DNA of 64,000 nucleotides from TMED14 sp002378565 (GTDB taxonomy: Bacteria; Bacteroidota; Bacteroidia; Flavobacteriales; Schleiferiaceae), in the NCBI GenBank assembly GCA_943846715.1, contig OX044356.1, positions 496,001-560,000 on the forward strand. Reading direction: 5' to 3'. The position numbers were made by a program, and so were the translations under genes. Each line of letters begins with the position of its first letter. Positions within the stretch are counted from its first letter, which is position 1. The notes below the pieces were generated by a model, which worked only from the letters and a program-made list of their open reading frames with translations, searched no databases and had not been told where the DNA came from. Shown piece by piece: positions 24,406-33,109 of the stretch.

Positions 24406-25794
24406 ATGACTTACGATCTCATTGTTGTTGGCTCCGGCCCCGGAGGATATGTGGCTGCCATTCGCGCAAGTCAGCTTGGCCTTAAAACGGCTATTGTTGA
24501 AAAGGAGAGCCTTGGCGGGGTCTGTCTCAACTGGGGCTGCATCCCTACGAAAGCGTTGATCAAAAGCGCGCAAGTTTTTGAATACATCCAACATGCCAGC
24601 GATTATGGCATTGAAGTGAAGGAGGCCAGCCACGATTTCAGCAAGATTGTCAAACGCAGCAGAGATGTGGCGGGCGGCATGTCCAAGGGCGTGCAGTTTC
24701 TGATGAAAAAGAATAAAATTGATGTCATCAATGGCTATGGCAAATTGCTGCCTGGAAAAAAAGTAGAGGTGACAGCTGCAGATGGCAAAAGCCAGATTGT
24801 CAAAGCATCGCACGTCATGGTGGCAACGGGTGGACGATCCAGACAGCTGCCTTCTTTGCCGCAGGATGGAAAAAAAATCATTGGCTACCGAGAGGCCATG
24901 ACCTTGAGCAAGCAGCCTGATTCAATCGTGATTGTGGGTTCTGGCGCTATCGGTGTAGAGTTTGCTTATGTCTACGCTGCCCTAGGCACCAAGGTCACTG
25001 TTGTGGAGTACTTGCCTCGCATTGTCCCCAATGAAGATGCAGATGTATCCAAGCAGCTAGCGAAAAGCCTGAAAAAAACGGGAATTGACTTCATGACTTC
25101 AACAGAGGTGACCCATGTGGACACCAAGGGCAAGGGTTGTATCGTGCATTATAAGGATGCGAAAGGCGAGCACAGCATGACCTCTGAAATGGTCTTGAGT
25201 GCTGTTGGTGTCACGCCCAACATTGAAAACATTGGCCTTGAGGCAGTGGGCATCCAAACTGAACGCGGCCACATTGTGGTTGATGACATGTACCGCACAA
25301 CAGCGCCTGGCTACTACGCTATTGGCGATGTGGTACCTGGTCAAGCATTGGCGCATGTAGCGTCTGCAGAAGGCATCATTTGTGTGGAATCCATTGCTGG
25401 TCATAACCCTCAAGCCATAGACTACAACAACATCCCTGGCTGCACCTATTGCTCACCTGAGGTTGCATCAGTGGGGTACACGGAGGTACAAGCAAAGGAG
25501 GCGGGCTACGAGCTCAAGGTTGGTAAATTCCCTTTCTCAGCAAGCGGTAAGGCTGCTGCAGCTGGTGTCACTGATGGCTTCGTGAAAGTCATTTATGACG
25601 CAAAATATGGAGAGCTCCTTGGTGCTCATATGATTGGTGCCAATGTCACGGAAATGATTGCAGAAATCGTTGCCGTTAGAAAACTAGAAACCACTGGCAT
25701 GGAACTACTCAAGGCCATTCACCCGCACCCCACAATGAGTGAAGCGGTGATGGAAGCCACAGCGATGGCTTATGGTGAAGTCATCCATCTATAA
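24406..25794 (+). CDS. lpdA: Dihydrolipoyl dehydrogenase (E3)
   Basis: A 462-residue flavoprotein disulfide reductase that reoxidises dihydrolipoyl groups of 2-oxoacid dehydrogenase complexes. The FAD fold begins with VVGSGPGGYVAAIRASQLG; the redox pair is in GGVCLNWGCIPTKAL; the NAD-binding motif is IVGSGAIGVEFAYVYAALG; FAD is bound again at YAIGDVV; the catalytic His-Glu is in HPHPTMSEAVMEA. It is complete. It could serve the fused E1 coded at 37.7 kb, but no E2 gene is in the window. lipA at 59.7 kb makes the lipoyl cofactor of the E2 partner. Confidence 0.96.
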   Translation: MTYDLIVVGSGPGGYVAAIRASQLGLKTAIVEKESLGGVCLNWGCIPTKALIKSAQVFEYIQHASDYGIEVKEASHDFSKIVKRSRDVAGGMSKGVQFLMKKNKIDVINGYGKLLPGKKVEVTAADGKSQIVKASHVMVATGGRSRQLPSLPQDGKKIIGYREAMTLSKQPDSIVIVGSGAIGVEFAYVYAALGTKVTVVEYLPRIVPNEDADVSKQLAKSLKKTGIDFMTSTEVTHVDTKGKGCIVHYKDAKGEHSMTSEMVLSAVGVTPNIENIGLEAVGIQTERGHIVVDDMYRTTAPGYYAIGDVVPGQALAHVASAEGIICVESIAGHNPQAIDYNNIPGCTYCSPEVASVGYTEVQAKEAGYELKVGKFPFSASGKAAAAGVTDGFVKVIYDAKYGELLGAHMIGANVTEMIAEIVAVRKLETTGMELLKAIHPHPTMSEAVMEATAMAYGEVIHL

Positions 25795-25808
25795 ATTCAA
25801 TTGTTGCC

Positions 25809-26729
25809 ATGGCCACTCGACTAAGAGCTTCTGAAATCCTGCACGGTTTTGACCGATTCCTGCTGTCAATTCCTCATTGGGAGGCAGCATCCGGACAGGT
25901 AGTGGCCCTCTTAGGTCCATCCGGATCTGGTAAAAGCACCTTCTTGAACATGCTTGGTGCCCGCATGGTGCCAGATGAGGGAAAGGTATGGTACGCAGGC
26001 AAGCCGCATAAGCGCATTCCATTGGTACCGGGGCATCCCCGCATTCGCATGGTTAGGCAGGACTTTGGCCAAATGCCCTACAAATCTGTCAGAGATAATC
26101 TGTTGGAGTTTTCGGGCATTCGATCTGAAGCTGCTGAGCATCGCTTGGTGAAGCAATGGATGAAGCGCATGAATCTTGCGCCAGCCTTAACCGATAAAGC
26201 AAAAGCCCTGTCGGGGGGTGAGTTGCAACGCCTTGCCATTGCGCAGGCCATGATTGGTCAACCGGGCGCATTGCTCTTGGATGAGCCATTCAGTCATTTG
26301 GATCCCATGAGTAAGCTGATGATACAGGATATGTTAAGGGAATGGCAGCCTCGATCAAACTCTACCGTCGTGATGGTGGTTCATGATGTCAGGGATGCCA
26401 TGGCATGGGCTGACCGCATCGATGTCATGATTGACGGAAGCATTGTTGAGTCAGGAAGCCCTCAAGCTATTTATGAAAACCCACAATCAGAGGCCATGGC
26501 TTATGCCTTTGGTCGGGTCAATGCATTCCCCGTTGCCACGGCGCCAGAACCCATGCGTAACAACCCCAAAGCCTTTGTCATCAATGGCCAGTGCTATGTG
26601 CGACCTGAACATGTTACCCAGGGCATGATTCCCAAGGGTTCAAAAATCATCCGCACCGAACCTGAAGGTTCGCAAAGCCTCAATGTCTGGGAAGATGCCT
26701 CAGGGCATGCCTGGTATGACATGGCATGA
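25809..26729 (+). CDS. Stand-alone ABC transporter ATPase
   Basis: A 306-residue ATPase. Walker A is LGPSGSGKST, the Q-loop MVRQDFGQMPY, the signature LSGGELQRLAIAQA, Walker B LLLDEPFSHLDP and the H-loop VMVVHDVRDAM. A C-terminal extension of ~80 residues (from about residue 225, with QCYVRPEHVTQG) resembles the TOBE-type regulatory tail of CysA/PotA/FbpC importers. No permease or binding protein is nearby, so the cargo is unknown. It follows lpdA after 14 bases and ends before a strong bidirectional terminator. Confidence 0.82.
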   Translation: MATRLRASEILHGFDRFLLSIPHWEAASGQVVALLGPSGSGKSTFLNMLGARMVPDEGKVWYAGKPHKRIPLVPGHPRIRMVRQDFGQMPYKSVRDNLLEFSGIRSEAAEHRLVKQWMKRMNLAPALTDKAKALSGGELQRLAIAQAMIGQPGALLLDEPFSHLDPMSKLMIQDMLREWQPRSNSTVVMVVHDVRDAMAWADRIDVMIDGSIVESGSPQAIYENPQSEAMAYAFGRVNAFPVATAPEPMRNNPKAFVINGQCYVRPEHVTQGMIPKGSKIIRTEPEGSQSLNVWEDASGHAWYDMA

Positions 26730-26758
26730 GGAAGATGCCTTGATGTAAGGCACAAAAA

Positions 26759-26784
26759 AAGACCCGCCATTGCTGACGGGTCTT
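26759..26784. terminator. Bidirectional rho-independent terminator
   Basis: The inverted repeat AAGACCCG / CGGGTCTT with a ten-base loop is preceded by a run of seven A. It lies between the ABC ATPase gene and the convergent rplT, and can terminate the rplT operon on the minus strand (T-run) and probably the ABC gene. Confidence 0.8.
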
Positions 26785-26804
26785 CCACAAAAACCTGTAA
26801 TTAT

Positions 26805-27152
26805 TTACTTATTCACCTTGTTCACCACGGCTTTGAAAGCCTCTGGGTGATTCATGGCGAGGTCAGCGAGAGCCTTGCGGTTGAGTTGAACGTCATGCTT
26901 GTGCAACTTGCCCATGAAGGCAGAGTAGGACATTCCATGAAGACGAGCACCAGCATTGATGCGCGTAATCCAAAGGGCACGGAAGGTGCGCTTTTTGTTA
27001 CGGCGATCGCGATACTGGTATTGCAGACCTTTTTCGACGGCGTTTTTGGCGACCGTCCAAACATTTTTACGTCGGCCAAAGTAACCCTTGGCCATTCCCA
27101 TGATGCGCTTTCTACGGGCGCGACTGGCAACATTATTTTGTGAACGTGGCAT
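26805..27152 (-). CDS. rplT: 50S ribosomal protein L20
   Basis: A 115-residue L20. The N-terminus MPRSQNNVASRARRKRIM, YFGRRKNVWTVAKNAVEKG, YRDRRNKKRTFRALWI and RINAGARLHGMSYS are standard. It binds 23S rRNA early in assembly of the large subunit. It is the last gene of thrS-infC-rpmI-rplT, and a terminator follows. The 99-base gap to rpmI shows no structure that I can read as an L20 leader. Confidence 0.97.
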   Translation of the reverse strand: MPRSQNNVASRARRKRIMGMAKGYFGRRKNVWTVAKNAVEKGLQYQYRDRRNKKRTFRALWITRINAGARLHGMSYSAFMGKLHKHDVQLNRKALADLAMNHPEAFKAVVNKVNK

Positions 27153-27251
27153 AATTGAATAGATTTTGGTAACGCGGCTGTTGAAAGAGCACTTTAAAAG
27201 CGTTTACACATGGTTATTGATTCCGGATGATTGATGGTATGGGGGTTCAGC

Positions 27252-27446
27252 TCAGATACCGAGTTGACCCTTGATGTTTTTCACATCAGCCTTGTGGACC
27301 AATGTGGAATGTGTCAAAGCACGCTTGCGATCTTTCGATTTTTTGGTCAAGATGTGACTCTTGAACGCGTGCTTTCGCTTGATTTTACCCGAACCAGTCA
27401 GCTTGAAACGCTTCTTGGCAGAGGACTTGGTTTTCATTTTAGGCAT
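27252..27446 (-). CDS. rpmI: 50S ribosomal protein L35
   Basis: A 64-residue L35: MPKMKTKSSAKKRFKLTGSG at the start, then KRKHAFKSHILTKKSKDRKR. ATG 27446 is the family start; the open frame upstream reaches into the infC intergenic region and is not L35. It lies 25 bases after infC in the usual IF3-L35-L20 order. Confidence 0.96.
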   Translation of the reverse strand: MPKMKTKSSAKKRFKLTGSGKIKRKHAFKSHILTKKSKDRKRALTHSTLVHKADVKNIKGQLGI

Positions 27447-27471
27447 AGCTCTCAGGTTTTGGTTTTTGTGG

Positions 27472-28047
27472 CTATTTTTTAATAGGTGCAATGAGCAAGA
27501 ACATTCGTTTTCCTTCTAGGTGAGGCAGAGCCTCCACTTTTCCTAGGTCGGCAACATCTTGTGCGAGGCGAAGCAAAAGCAATTCGCCCTGCTCTTTGAA
27601 GATGATGGATCGTCCACGGAAGAAAACGAAAGCCTTGAGCTTGGATCCGTCTTCGAGGAATTTTCTAGCATGTTTGAGCTTAAAGGCGTAATCATGGTCA
27701 TCAGTTTGAGGTCCAAAGCGGACTTCTTTGATGACAACTTTTTGTGCCTTGGAGGCGATTTCCTTCTGCTTCTTCTTCTGGTCGTACAAGAACTTCTTGT
27801 AGTCAATGATTTTACAAACAGGGGGATCGGATTTTTCAGCGATGAGTACCAAATCCAGGTCCTGCTCTTGTGCGCTAGCCAGGGCAGAACGCGTGTCAAT
27901 GACAATGGGTTCTTTACCTTCTTGAATCAAGCGAATGCTCGGTGCGAGAATTTCGTCATTGATTCTGTTGGGGTACTTTTTTTCACGTCGACCTTGGCGA
28001 TAGCCACCTAGGCGTTTTCCTCGTGATGAGCTCTTTCTTTTTCTCAG
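27472..28047 (-). CDS. infC: Translation initiation factor IF-3 (start codon non-canonical or unresolved)
   Basis: IF-3 blocks early joining of ribosomal subunits and checks the start codon. The N-domain begins NRINDEILAPSIRLI, then PPVCKIIDYKKFLYDQKKK; the C-domain holds VKEVRFGPQTDDHDYAFKLKHA, LKAFVFFRGRSI and LEGKRMFLLIAP. The N-domain is preceded by a basic stretch in the same frame (KRKTLRKRKSSSRGKR). That frame runs back without a break to the thrS stop at 28090-28092, yet contains no ATG, GTG or TTG before codon 54 (TTG 27930), which lies inside the conserved N-domain. CTG 28047 is used here only as a placeholder. An out-of-frame ATG at 28082 would reach the frame by a one-base shift. 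Confidence 0.85.
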   Translation of the reverse strand: MRKRKSSSRGKRLGGYRQGRREKKYPNRINDEILAPSIRLIQEGKEPIVIDTRSALASAQEQDLDLVLIAEKSDPPVCKIIDYKKFLYDQKKKQKEIASKAQKVVIKEVRFGPQTDDHDYAFKLKHARKFLEDGSKLKAFVFFRGRSIIFKEQGELLLLRLAQDVADLGKVEALPHLEGKRMFLLIAPIKK

Positions 28048-28089
28048 GGTCTTGCGTTTTTGGTTGGATTTCTTGTCTTCATTGCGATA

Positions 28090-30021
28090 TCACACAGTGA
28101 GTTCCTTGTCAACTTCAGCTTGAACCAACGTCGCAAATGCGTCATGACTCATGGTGCCGATGTCTCCCAGGCCGTGACGGCGAACTGCCACCTCTCCGGT
28201 TGATACCTCTTTCTCACCAACGATCAGCATGAAAGGAATTTTCTGAACTTCCGCATCGCGGATCTTCCGACCGACCTTTTCATTCCTTGCGTCAACGAGG
28301 GCGCGAATATCGGACTTTTCTAGCAGATTGACAAGCTCTTGCGCGTAGTCATTGTATTTCTCTGAAATTGGAAGGATGCTAACCTGTGTAGGCGTTAGCC
28401 ATAAAGGGAAGTTGCCACCGCAATGCTCAATCAATACGGCGATAAAACGCTCCATCGAGCCAAACGGCGCACGGTGAATCATCACAGGTCGATGTGTTTC
28501 ATTGTCCGCGCCCTTGTATTCAAGCTCAAAACGTTCGGGTAAATTGTAGTCCACCTGGATGGTGCCAAGCTGCCATTTTCTACCCAAAGCATCGCGGACC
28601 ATGAAGTCCAATTTAGGGCCATAAAAGGCAGCTTCACCGACTTCAGTTACCGTTTTCAAGCCTTTGCTTTCAGAGGCCTCAATGATGGCTGCCTCAGCCT
28701 TGTCCCAATTGGCTAGGTCGCCAAGGTATTTTTCTGGTTTTTCAGGATCCCTAAGGCTGATTTGTGCGGTGTAATCCTGGAAGTCAAGCACCTTGAAGAT
28801 GTAGAGAACCAGGTCAATAACCTTGTTGAACTCTTCCAACAGTTGATCAGGCATGCAGAAAAGGTGTGCATCATCTTGGGTGAAGGATCGGACACGGGTC
28901 AAACCGTGCAATTCACCACTTTGCTCATAGCGGTAAACCGTGCCAAATTCAGCATAACGCACAGGCAGATCCCGGTAGGAGCGAGGCTTGGATTTGTAGA
29001 TCTCGCAGTGATGCGGACAGTTCATGGGCTTCAAGAGGTACTCCTCGCCCTCTTGAGGGGTGAGAATGGGTTGAAAACTGTCTGCCCCATATTTTTCGTA
29101 ATGACCGGAACAAACATAGAGTTCCTTGTTGCCAATGTGCGGTGTAATGACAGGTTGATAGCCTGCTTTTTTCTGAGCTTTTTTAAGAAATTGCTCCAAT
29201 CTCTCCCTCAATTCAGCCCCCTTTGGCAGCCACAAAGGAAGCCCCATGCCAACCTTTTTTGAAAAAGTGAAGAGCTCAAGTTCTTTGCCCAATTTTCTGT
29301 GGTCTCTTTCCTTGGCTTTTTCTAGCATTTCCAGGTGCTCAGTCAGCAACTTAGCCTTGGGGAATGCGATCCCATAGATCCGTGTGAGTTGGGGTCGTTT
29401 TTCGTCGCCACGCCAGTAGGCACCCGCCACTTTGAGTATTTTGATGGCTTTGATCAAGCCCGTGTTAGGGATATGTCCACCGCGGCACAGGTCTGTGAAT
29501 TGACTGTGGTCACAAAATGTGATGCTGCCATCTTCAAGGTTTTCAATCAATTCTGTTTTGAAGGGGTTGTCAGCGTAGGTAGCCAATGCATCGGCTTTGG
29601 AAACTGAACGCTTGGTGAATGCAGCTTTTTCTCGAGCAAATTCCAACATCTGCTTCTCCAATTCCAAAAAGTTACCCTCACCAAAGGGTTCTCCTTGGAA
29701 ATCCACATCGTAGTAAAAGCCGTTTTCTATGGATGGGCCAATGGTCAACAGGGCATTAGGGTAGAAGTGAAGGACGGTCTGTGCAAGCAAATGCGCACCG
29801 GAGTGCCAGAAGGCTTGCTTGCCTTCATCGCTATCCCAGGTGTAAAAAATCAGGCTGCCATCGCCGGGAAGGGGATCATGAATCTCAACGGATTCACCAT
29901 TCCATGTGGCAGTTAAAATTTGTCTTGCAAGTCCAGAAGAGATGGATAAAGCCACGTCATGGGCTGAGGATCCTTTCTCTGTTTGACGGACAGCTCCGTC
30001 GGGCATAGTGATGTTAAGCAT
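28090..30021 (-). CDS. thrS: Threonyl-tRNA synthetase
   Basis: A 643-residue class II synthetase. Residues 1-60 form the TGS domain, ~65-220 the editing domain (zinc-type residues in HSGAHLLAQTVL and FTDLCRGGHIPNTG), ~240-530 the catalytic core with the zinc-binding cysteine in LLKPMNCPHHCEIY and motif 2 YRYEQSGELHGLTRVRSFTQDDAH, and motif 3 in APFGSMERFIAVLIEH. The anticodon domain is at the C-terminus. The start is ATG 30021. Its stop codon is in the same frame as infC, which follows directly. Confidence 0.97.
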   Translation of the reverse strand: MLNITMPDGAVRQTEKGSSAHDVALSISSGLARQILTATWNGESVEIHDPLPGDGSLIFYTWDSDEGKQAFWHSGAHLLAQTVLHFYPNALLTIGPSIENGFYYDVDFQGEPFGEGNFLELEKQMLEFAREKAAFTKRSVSKADALATYADNPFKTELIENLEDGSITFCDHSQFTDLCRGGHIPNTGLIKAIKILKVAGAYWRGDEKRPQLTRIYGIAFPKAKLLTEHLEMLEKAKERDHRKLGKELELFTFSKKVGMGLPLWLPKGAELRERLEQFLKKAQKKAGYQPVITPHIGNKELYVCSGHYEKYGADSFQPILTPQEGEEYLLKPMNCPHHCEIYKSKPRSYRDLPVRYAEFGTVYRYEQSGELHGLTRVRSFTQDDAHLFCMPDQLLEEFNKVIDLVLYIFKVLDFQDYTAQISLRDPEKPEKYLGDLANWDKAEAAIIEASESKGLKTVTEVGEAAFYGPKLDFMVRDALGRKWQLGTIQVDYNLPERFELEYKGADNETHRPVMIHRAPFGSMERFIAVLIEHCGGNFPLWLTPTQVSILPISEKYNDYAQELVNLLEKSDIRALVDARNEKVGRKIRDAEVQKIPFMLIVGEKEVSTGEVAVRRHGLGDIGTMSHDAFATLVQAEVDKELTV

Positions 30022-30050
30022 GTGCTTCGGTACAAAAGAAGTTCGGTGGA

Positions 30051-30058
30051 CAAAGTTA
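30051..30058 (-). promoter_or_regulatory. -10 element of the thrS-infC-rpmI-rplT operon
   Basis: The minus strand reads TAACTTTG, a full match to TAnnTTTG, 29 bases before ATG 30021. It lies only seven bases from the divergent -10 of the menaquinone operon, so the two promoters probably compete. Confidence 0.6.
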
Positions 30059-30064
30059 GGTTAA

Positions 30065-30072
30065 TATCTTTG
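30065..30072 (+). promoter_or_regulatory. -10 element of the menaquinone operon
   Basis: TATCTTTG, a full match to TAnnTTTG, five bases before ATG 30078, predicting a leaderless first gene. Confidence 0.6.
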
Positions 30073-30077
30073 CTGGC

Positions 30078-30506
30078 ATGAGTACAGAAGAAATTGTTGC
30101 TGCCTGCAATGCCAGGTGTCCAGACACCTTGATGGAAACCCTTGGCATCATCTACACGGATGCTGGAGAAAATTGGCTTCAAGGTGAGATGACCGTGACA
30201 AAAGGCCATCTGCAGCCCATGGGTTTGTTGCATGGGGGTGCCACATTGTCCCTGGCGGAGACCTTAGGCTCTGCCGCATCCCATGTCTTCTTGAGGGACC
30301 CCGTAGGCTATGCAGCAGTTGGTTTGTCCATTCAAGCCAATCACATCAAGTCTGCCCACCTGGGTGACCGGGTGATTGCGACGGCAAAAATGTTGCACAA
30401 GGGTCGACGAACCCATGTGGTAGAAGTTCGGGTCACCCTTGCAGGCGGAGAATTGGTTTCCTTTGTTACCATGACCAACGCCATCATCCAACGACCTTCT
30501 GCATGA
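30078..30506 (+). CDS. Hotdog-fold thioesterase, probable DHNA-CoA thioesterase
   Basis: A 142-residue PaaI/YdiI-type hotdog thioesterase. The core motif is LLHGGATLSLAETLGS (about residues 53-68), with the Glu of the active-site helix, and IQANHIKSAHLGDRV after it. At the head of the menaquinone operon it most likely hydrolyses 1,4-dihydroxy-2-naphthoyl-CoA (MenI), the step between MenB and MenA; this is inferred from position and family. It overlaps menF by four bases (ATGA). Confidence 0.82.
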   Translation: MSTEEIVAACNARCPDTLMETLGIIYTDAGENWLQGEMTVTKGHLQPMGLLHGGATLSLAETLGSAASHVFLRDPVGYAAVGLSIQANHIKSAHLGDRVIATAKMLHKGRRTHVVEVRVTLAGGELVSFVTMTNAIIQRPSA

Positions 30507-31480
30507 CCCACTTTGCCCTCATTCGAGAAGTGGATCAGCCGGTTAAGTTGTTGGCCTTACACCCCAATTCTGGTCGGGACTTTGTGTTGACTTCTTTTGC
30601 CGGTCAACGCGAGTGGTATGGCATTGAATCGGTGGCCTATGACGATGAAGCCATGCAATTGGCTGAACAGGTATTGCAAACGGCCAACCTTCCAGCTATT
30701 CAGGCAAAGGATTCCCATAATCAAGCCAGCTATGAAGCATTGGTGTCTTTGGCTATTGAGGCATGCCGTGAAGGCGCTCTAGAGAAGGTGGTGCTTTCAC
30801 GAACCAAGGCCTATGAGTCGATTGAGGTCAAGCCAATGGACTGGTTCAAGGGCCTCCAATCCCATTACCCAAGCGCCACCCTGTTCATGATTTACCGAGA
30901 AGGTGAAGCTTTGTGGATGGGTGCCACACCAGAATGCTTACTTGACAACCAAGGAAGCCAACTGCAGACCATGAGCTTGGCGGGCACGCGACCTGCTGGA
31001 ACTGCTGGGGCATGGGGTATCAAGGAAAGGGAAGAACAGCACTTGGTCACCAAGGACATTGTTAACATGCTGCAAGTGATGGGGTGTGAACGCATCGTGG
31101 TTGATGGCCCCGCCTCTATCAAAGCAGGCCCTGTAGAGCACCTTTGCTCATGGATTGAGGCAGCGTTTGACCACAAAAAGGCCCCGCAGTTAGCTAGTGC
31201 CTTGCATCCAACACCTGCCATTGGTGGCCTCCCGCGGGCACAGGCATTGGCATTCTTGAAGGAGCATGAAGGCTATGACCGCAGTTGGTATTCAGGGTAC
31301 TTTGGTTGGAAGGATGACGATAGGTATGCTTTTTTTGTTAACCTTCGCTGCATGGAAATTGGTTCAGACGGCATGCAATGTTATGCCGGAGGTGGCATCA
31401 CTTCTCGGTCGGAGCCTCGCGCTGAATGGCTGGAGACAGCAGCTAAGCTGCAAACCCTTGAACAAGTGATCTTGCATTAG
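30503..31480 (+). CDS. menF: Isochorismate synthase
   Basis: A 325-residue chorismate-binding enzyme that converts chorismate to isochorismate, the first committed step to menaquinone. Motifs of the family are ALEKVVLSRTKA, LFMIYREGEALWMGATPECLL, SLAGTRPAG, HLVTKDIVNML, HPTPAIGGLPRAQAL and the C-terminal GYFGWKDDDRYAFFVNLRCME and YAGGGITSRSEPRAEW. It lacks much of the variable N-terminal region of E. coli MenF (431 residues), as other Bacteroidota forms do. It overlaps the thioesterase gene by four bases and abuts menD. Confidence 0.92.
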   Translation: MTHFALIREVDQPVKLLALHPNSGRDFVLTSFAGQREWYGIESVAYDDEAMQLAEQVLQTANLPAIQAKDSHNQASYEALVSLAIEACREGALEKVVLSRTKAYESIEVKPMDWFKGLQSHYPSATLFMIYREGEALWMGATPECLLDNQGSQLQTMSLAGTRPAGTAGAWGIKEREEQHLVTKDIVNMLQVMGCERIVVDGPASIKAGPVEHLCSWIEAAFDHKKAPQLASALHPTPAIGGLPRAQALAFLKEHEGYDRSWYSGYFGWKDDDRYAFFVNLRCMEIGSDGMQCYAGGGITSRSEPRAEWLETAAKLQTLEQVILH

Positions 31481-33094
31481 ATGTCAGCATTCCAGTCCAC
31501 TGCAGCCTTGTTGGCACAAGCCCTTGACCACATCGAATTGGCGGCATGGGTCAGTTCGCCCGGTTCGCGCAATGCCCCTGTGGTGCTTGCCTTGTCTGAA
31601 TTGAAGACGCCTCACCGCGTCATGCTTGATGAGCGCAGCGCTGCCCATGTAGCTTTAGGTGCTGCCCTCCAAAGTGGCAAGCCTTGCGCAGTGGTTTGCA
31701 CCAGTGGCACAGCGGCTATGAATTTTGGCCCAGCGGTTGCTGAGGCCTTCTACCAGCGAATCCCTCTGTTGTTAATCACAGCAGATCGACCCTCTGGCAT
31801 GATTGACAATGGCCATGGTCAAAGCATCAGGCAGGTGGGTCTTTTCCGGCAGCACGTGAGAGCGGAAGCTAACCTTCAAGTCGATCATGGCGATGTGGAG
31901 TTGCTTCGCCAGAACGCTTCAGCCTTAAGAAAGGCCTTGAAGTTATTGGCCTATGGTCCTGTCCACATCAACATCCCATTGGAAGAACCACTTTATGGTA
32001 AACCACGATTGCCAAAGGGTTTTCCCGCATCCTTCAGGCTGGACCTGAAGCCTGTTCATGATGAGGATTTGGCCTTGCCAACGTTTCTGGTCGATGCAAA
32101 ACGTCCCCTGCTGATTGTTGGACAGATGTTGGCATCAAGAGCCTTCATCCGGCAAGTTGCCAAGCTTCGCCAACAAGGTTGGCTTGTTGTTGCTGAGCAC
32201 TTAAGTAATCTGCCAGTTGGCATGGCTTTGTCTTTGGAGGATGCTATTTTGCAAAAGGATGCATCGTTATTCAAACCGGATGCCATTGTCAGTGTCGGGG
32301 GGGCATGGATGGCGAAGCAAGCAAAGGTCATGCTGGCTGGGGTGCCCCATTTGTCCGTTGCTGACGTTGCCCCTTTCCCTAACTTGTTTGACGGGCCTTT
32401 TGCGACATGGGCCTGTGGCTCAGAGGATGCTCTGGCATGCCTGTTGGACTCAAAGCTGTCAACGGCTGGTTGGCAGCTGCCCACCATGAAACTTGAAGTG
32501 AATAGGCCTTCAGACAGGCAGTTGACTGACCTTTCGGTTCACATGTACATGGCATCATTGCCCTTGGATGGATGGGATATTCACTGGGGTAACTCCATGT
32601 CTGTCAGGCAGGGCGCGCATGCTTTTGCAAAGGGCGGATGGGCGCAGAAAGTGACGCATTATGGCAACCGAGGTGCCAGTGGTATCGATGGCAGCACATC
32701 AACAGCCCTGGGCTCTGCGTGGATGAGCTCCAAACCGACTTTGTTGATCACGGGCGAACTGTCTGCACAGTATGATTTGAACGCCATGCTGCAGTCTAAC
32801 ATTCCCGTCAACTTGCACCTGTTGATTGTCAACAATGGTGGCGGTCAGATTTTTCAAGTCATCGACGGACCTAAGTTCGCACCCAATCACGAGAGTCATT
32901 TCCTTTTCCAGCATGAGAGAAGCTTTGAGGATGCTGCAAACTACCTCAAGGTCCCATACCTGTCTGCGCACGACATGAAGTCGTTTGAATCCGCTGTTGC
33001 ACAAATGATGCAAAGCCCCAATGCTGCCATTGTGGAAGTGTTCACGGACCCAATGGCCAGCGAACGATCATGGAAGCGTCGGCAGGACGCATGA
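31481..33094 (+). CDS. menD: 2-succinyl-5-enolpyruvyl-6-hydroxy-3-cyclohexene-1-carboxylate synthase
   Basis: A 537-residue thiamin diphosphate enzyme that joins 2-oxoglutarate to isochorismate. The catalytic glutamate is in MLDERSAAHVALGAA, the isochorismate-binding region in SPGSRNAPVVLALSE and VCTSGTAAMNFGPAVAEA, and ThDP/Mg binding in NRGASGIDGSTSTALG...LIVNNGGGQIFQVI. GNSMSVRQ is the SxR motif. It starts directly on the base after the menF stop codon. The length is typical. Confidence 0.94.
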   Translation: MSAFQSTAALLAQALDHIELAAWVSSPGSRNAPVVLALSELKTPHRVMLDERSAAHVALGAALQSGKPCAVVCTSGTAAMNFGPAVAEAFYQRIPLLLITADRPSGMIDNGHGQSIRQVGLFRQHVRAEANLQVDHGDVELLRQNASALRKALKLLAYGPVHINIPLEEPLYGKPRLPKGFPASFRLDLKPVHDEDLALPTFLVDAKRPLLIVGQMLASRAFIRQVAKLRQQGWLVVAEHLSNLPVGMALSLEDAILQKDASLFKPDAIVSVGGAWMAKQAKVMLAGVPHLSVADVAPFPNLFDGPFATWACGSEDALACLLDSKLSTAGWQLPTMKLEVNRPSDRQLTDLSVHMYMASLPLDGWDIHWGNSMSVRQGAHAFAKGGWAQKVTHYGNRGASGIDGSTSTALGSAWMSSKPTLLITGELSAQYDLNAMLQSNIPVNLHLLIVNNGGGQIFQVIDGPKFAPNHESHFLFQHERSFEDAANYLKVPYLSAHDMKSFESAVAQMMQSPNAAIVEVFTDPMASERSWKRRQDA

Positions 33095-33096
33095 TG

Positions 33097-33104
33097 TAAT
33101 TTTG
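33097..33104 (+). promoter_or_regulatory. Internal -10 element before menB
   Basis: TAATTTTG, a full match to TAnnTTTG and identical to the pyrR element. It begins two bases after the menD stop codon and ends five bases before ATG 33110. It suggests a second, leaderless transcript for menB-menA-menC-menE. Confidence 0.5.
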
Positions 33105-33109
33105 TGTCC

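Noticed and set aside
24115..24813. 232-codon minus-strand frame across ridA and lpdA
   Set aside because: Antisense to two well-conserved enzymes; translation has no family features.
27153..27251. 99-base gap between rpmI and rplT considered as an L20 autoregulatory leader
   Set aside because: I could not find the paired elements expected of a known L20-binding leader.
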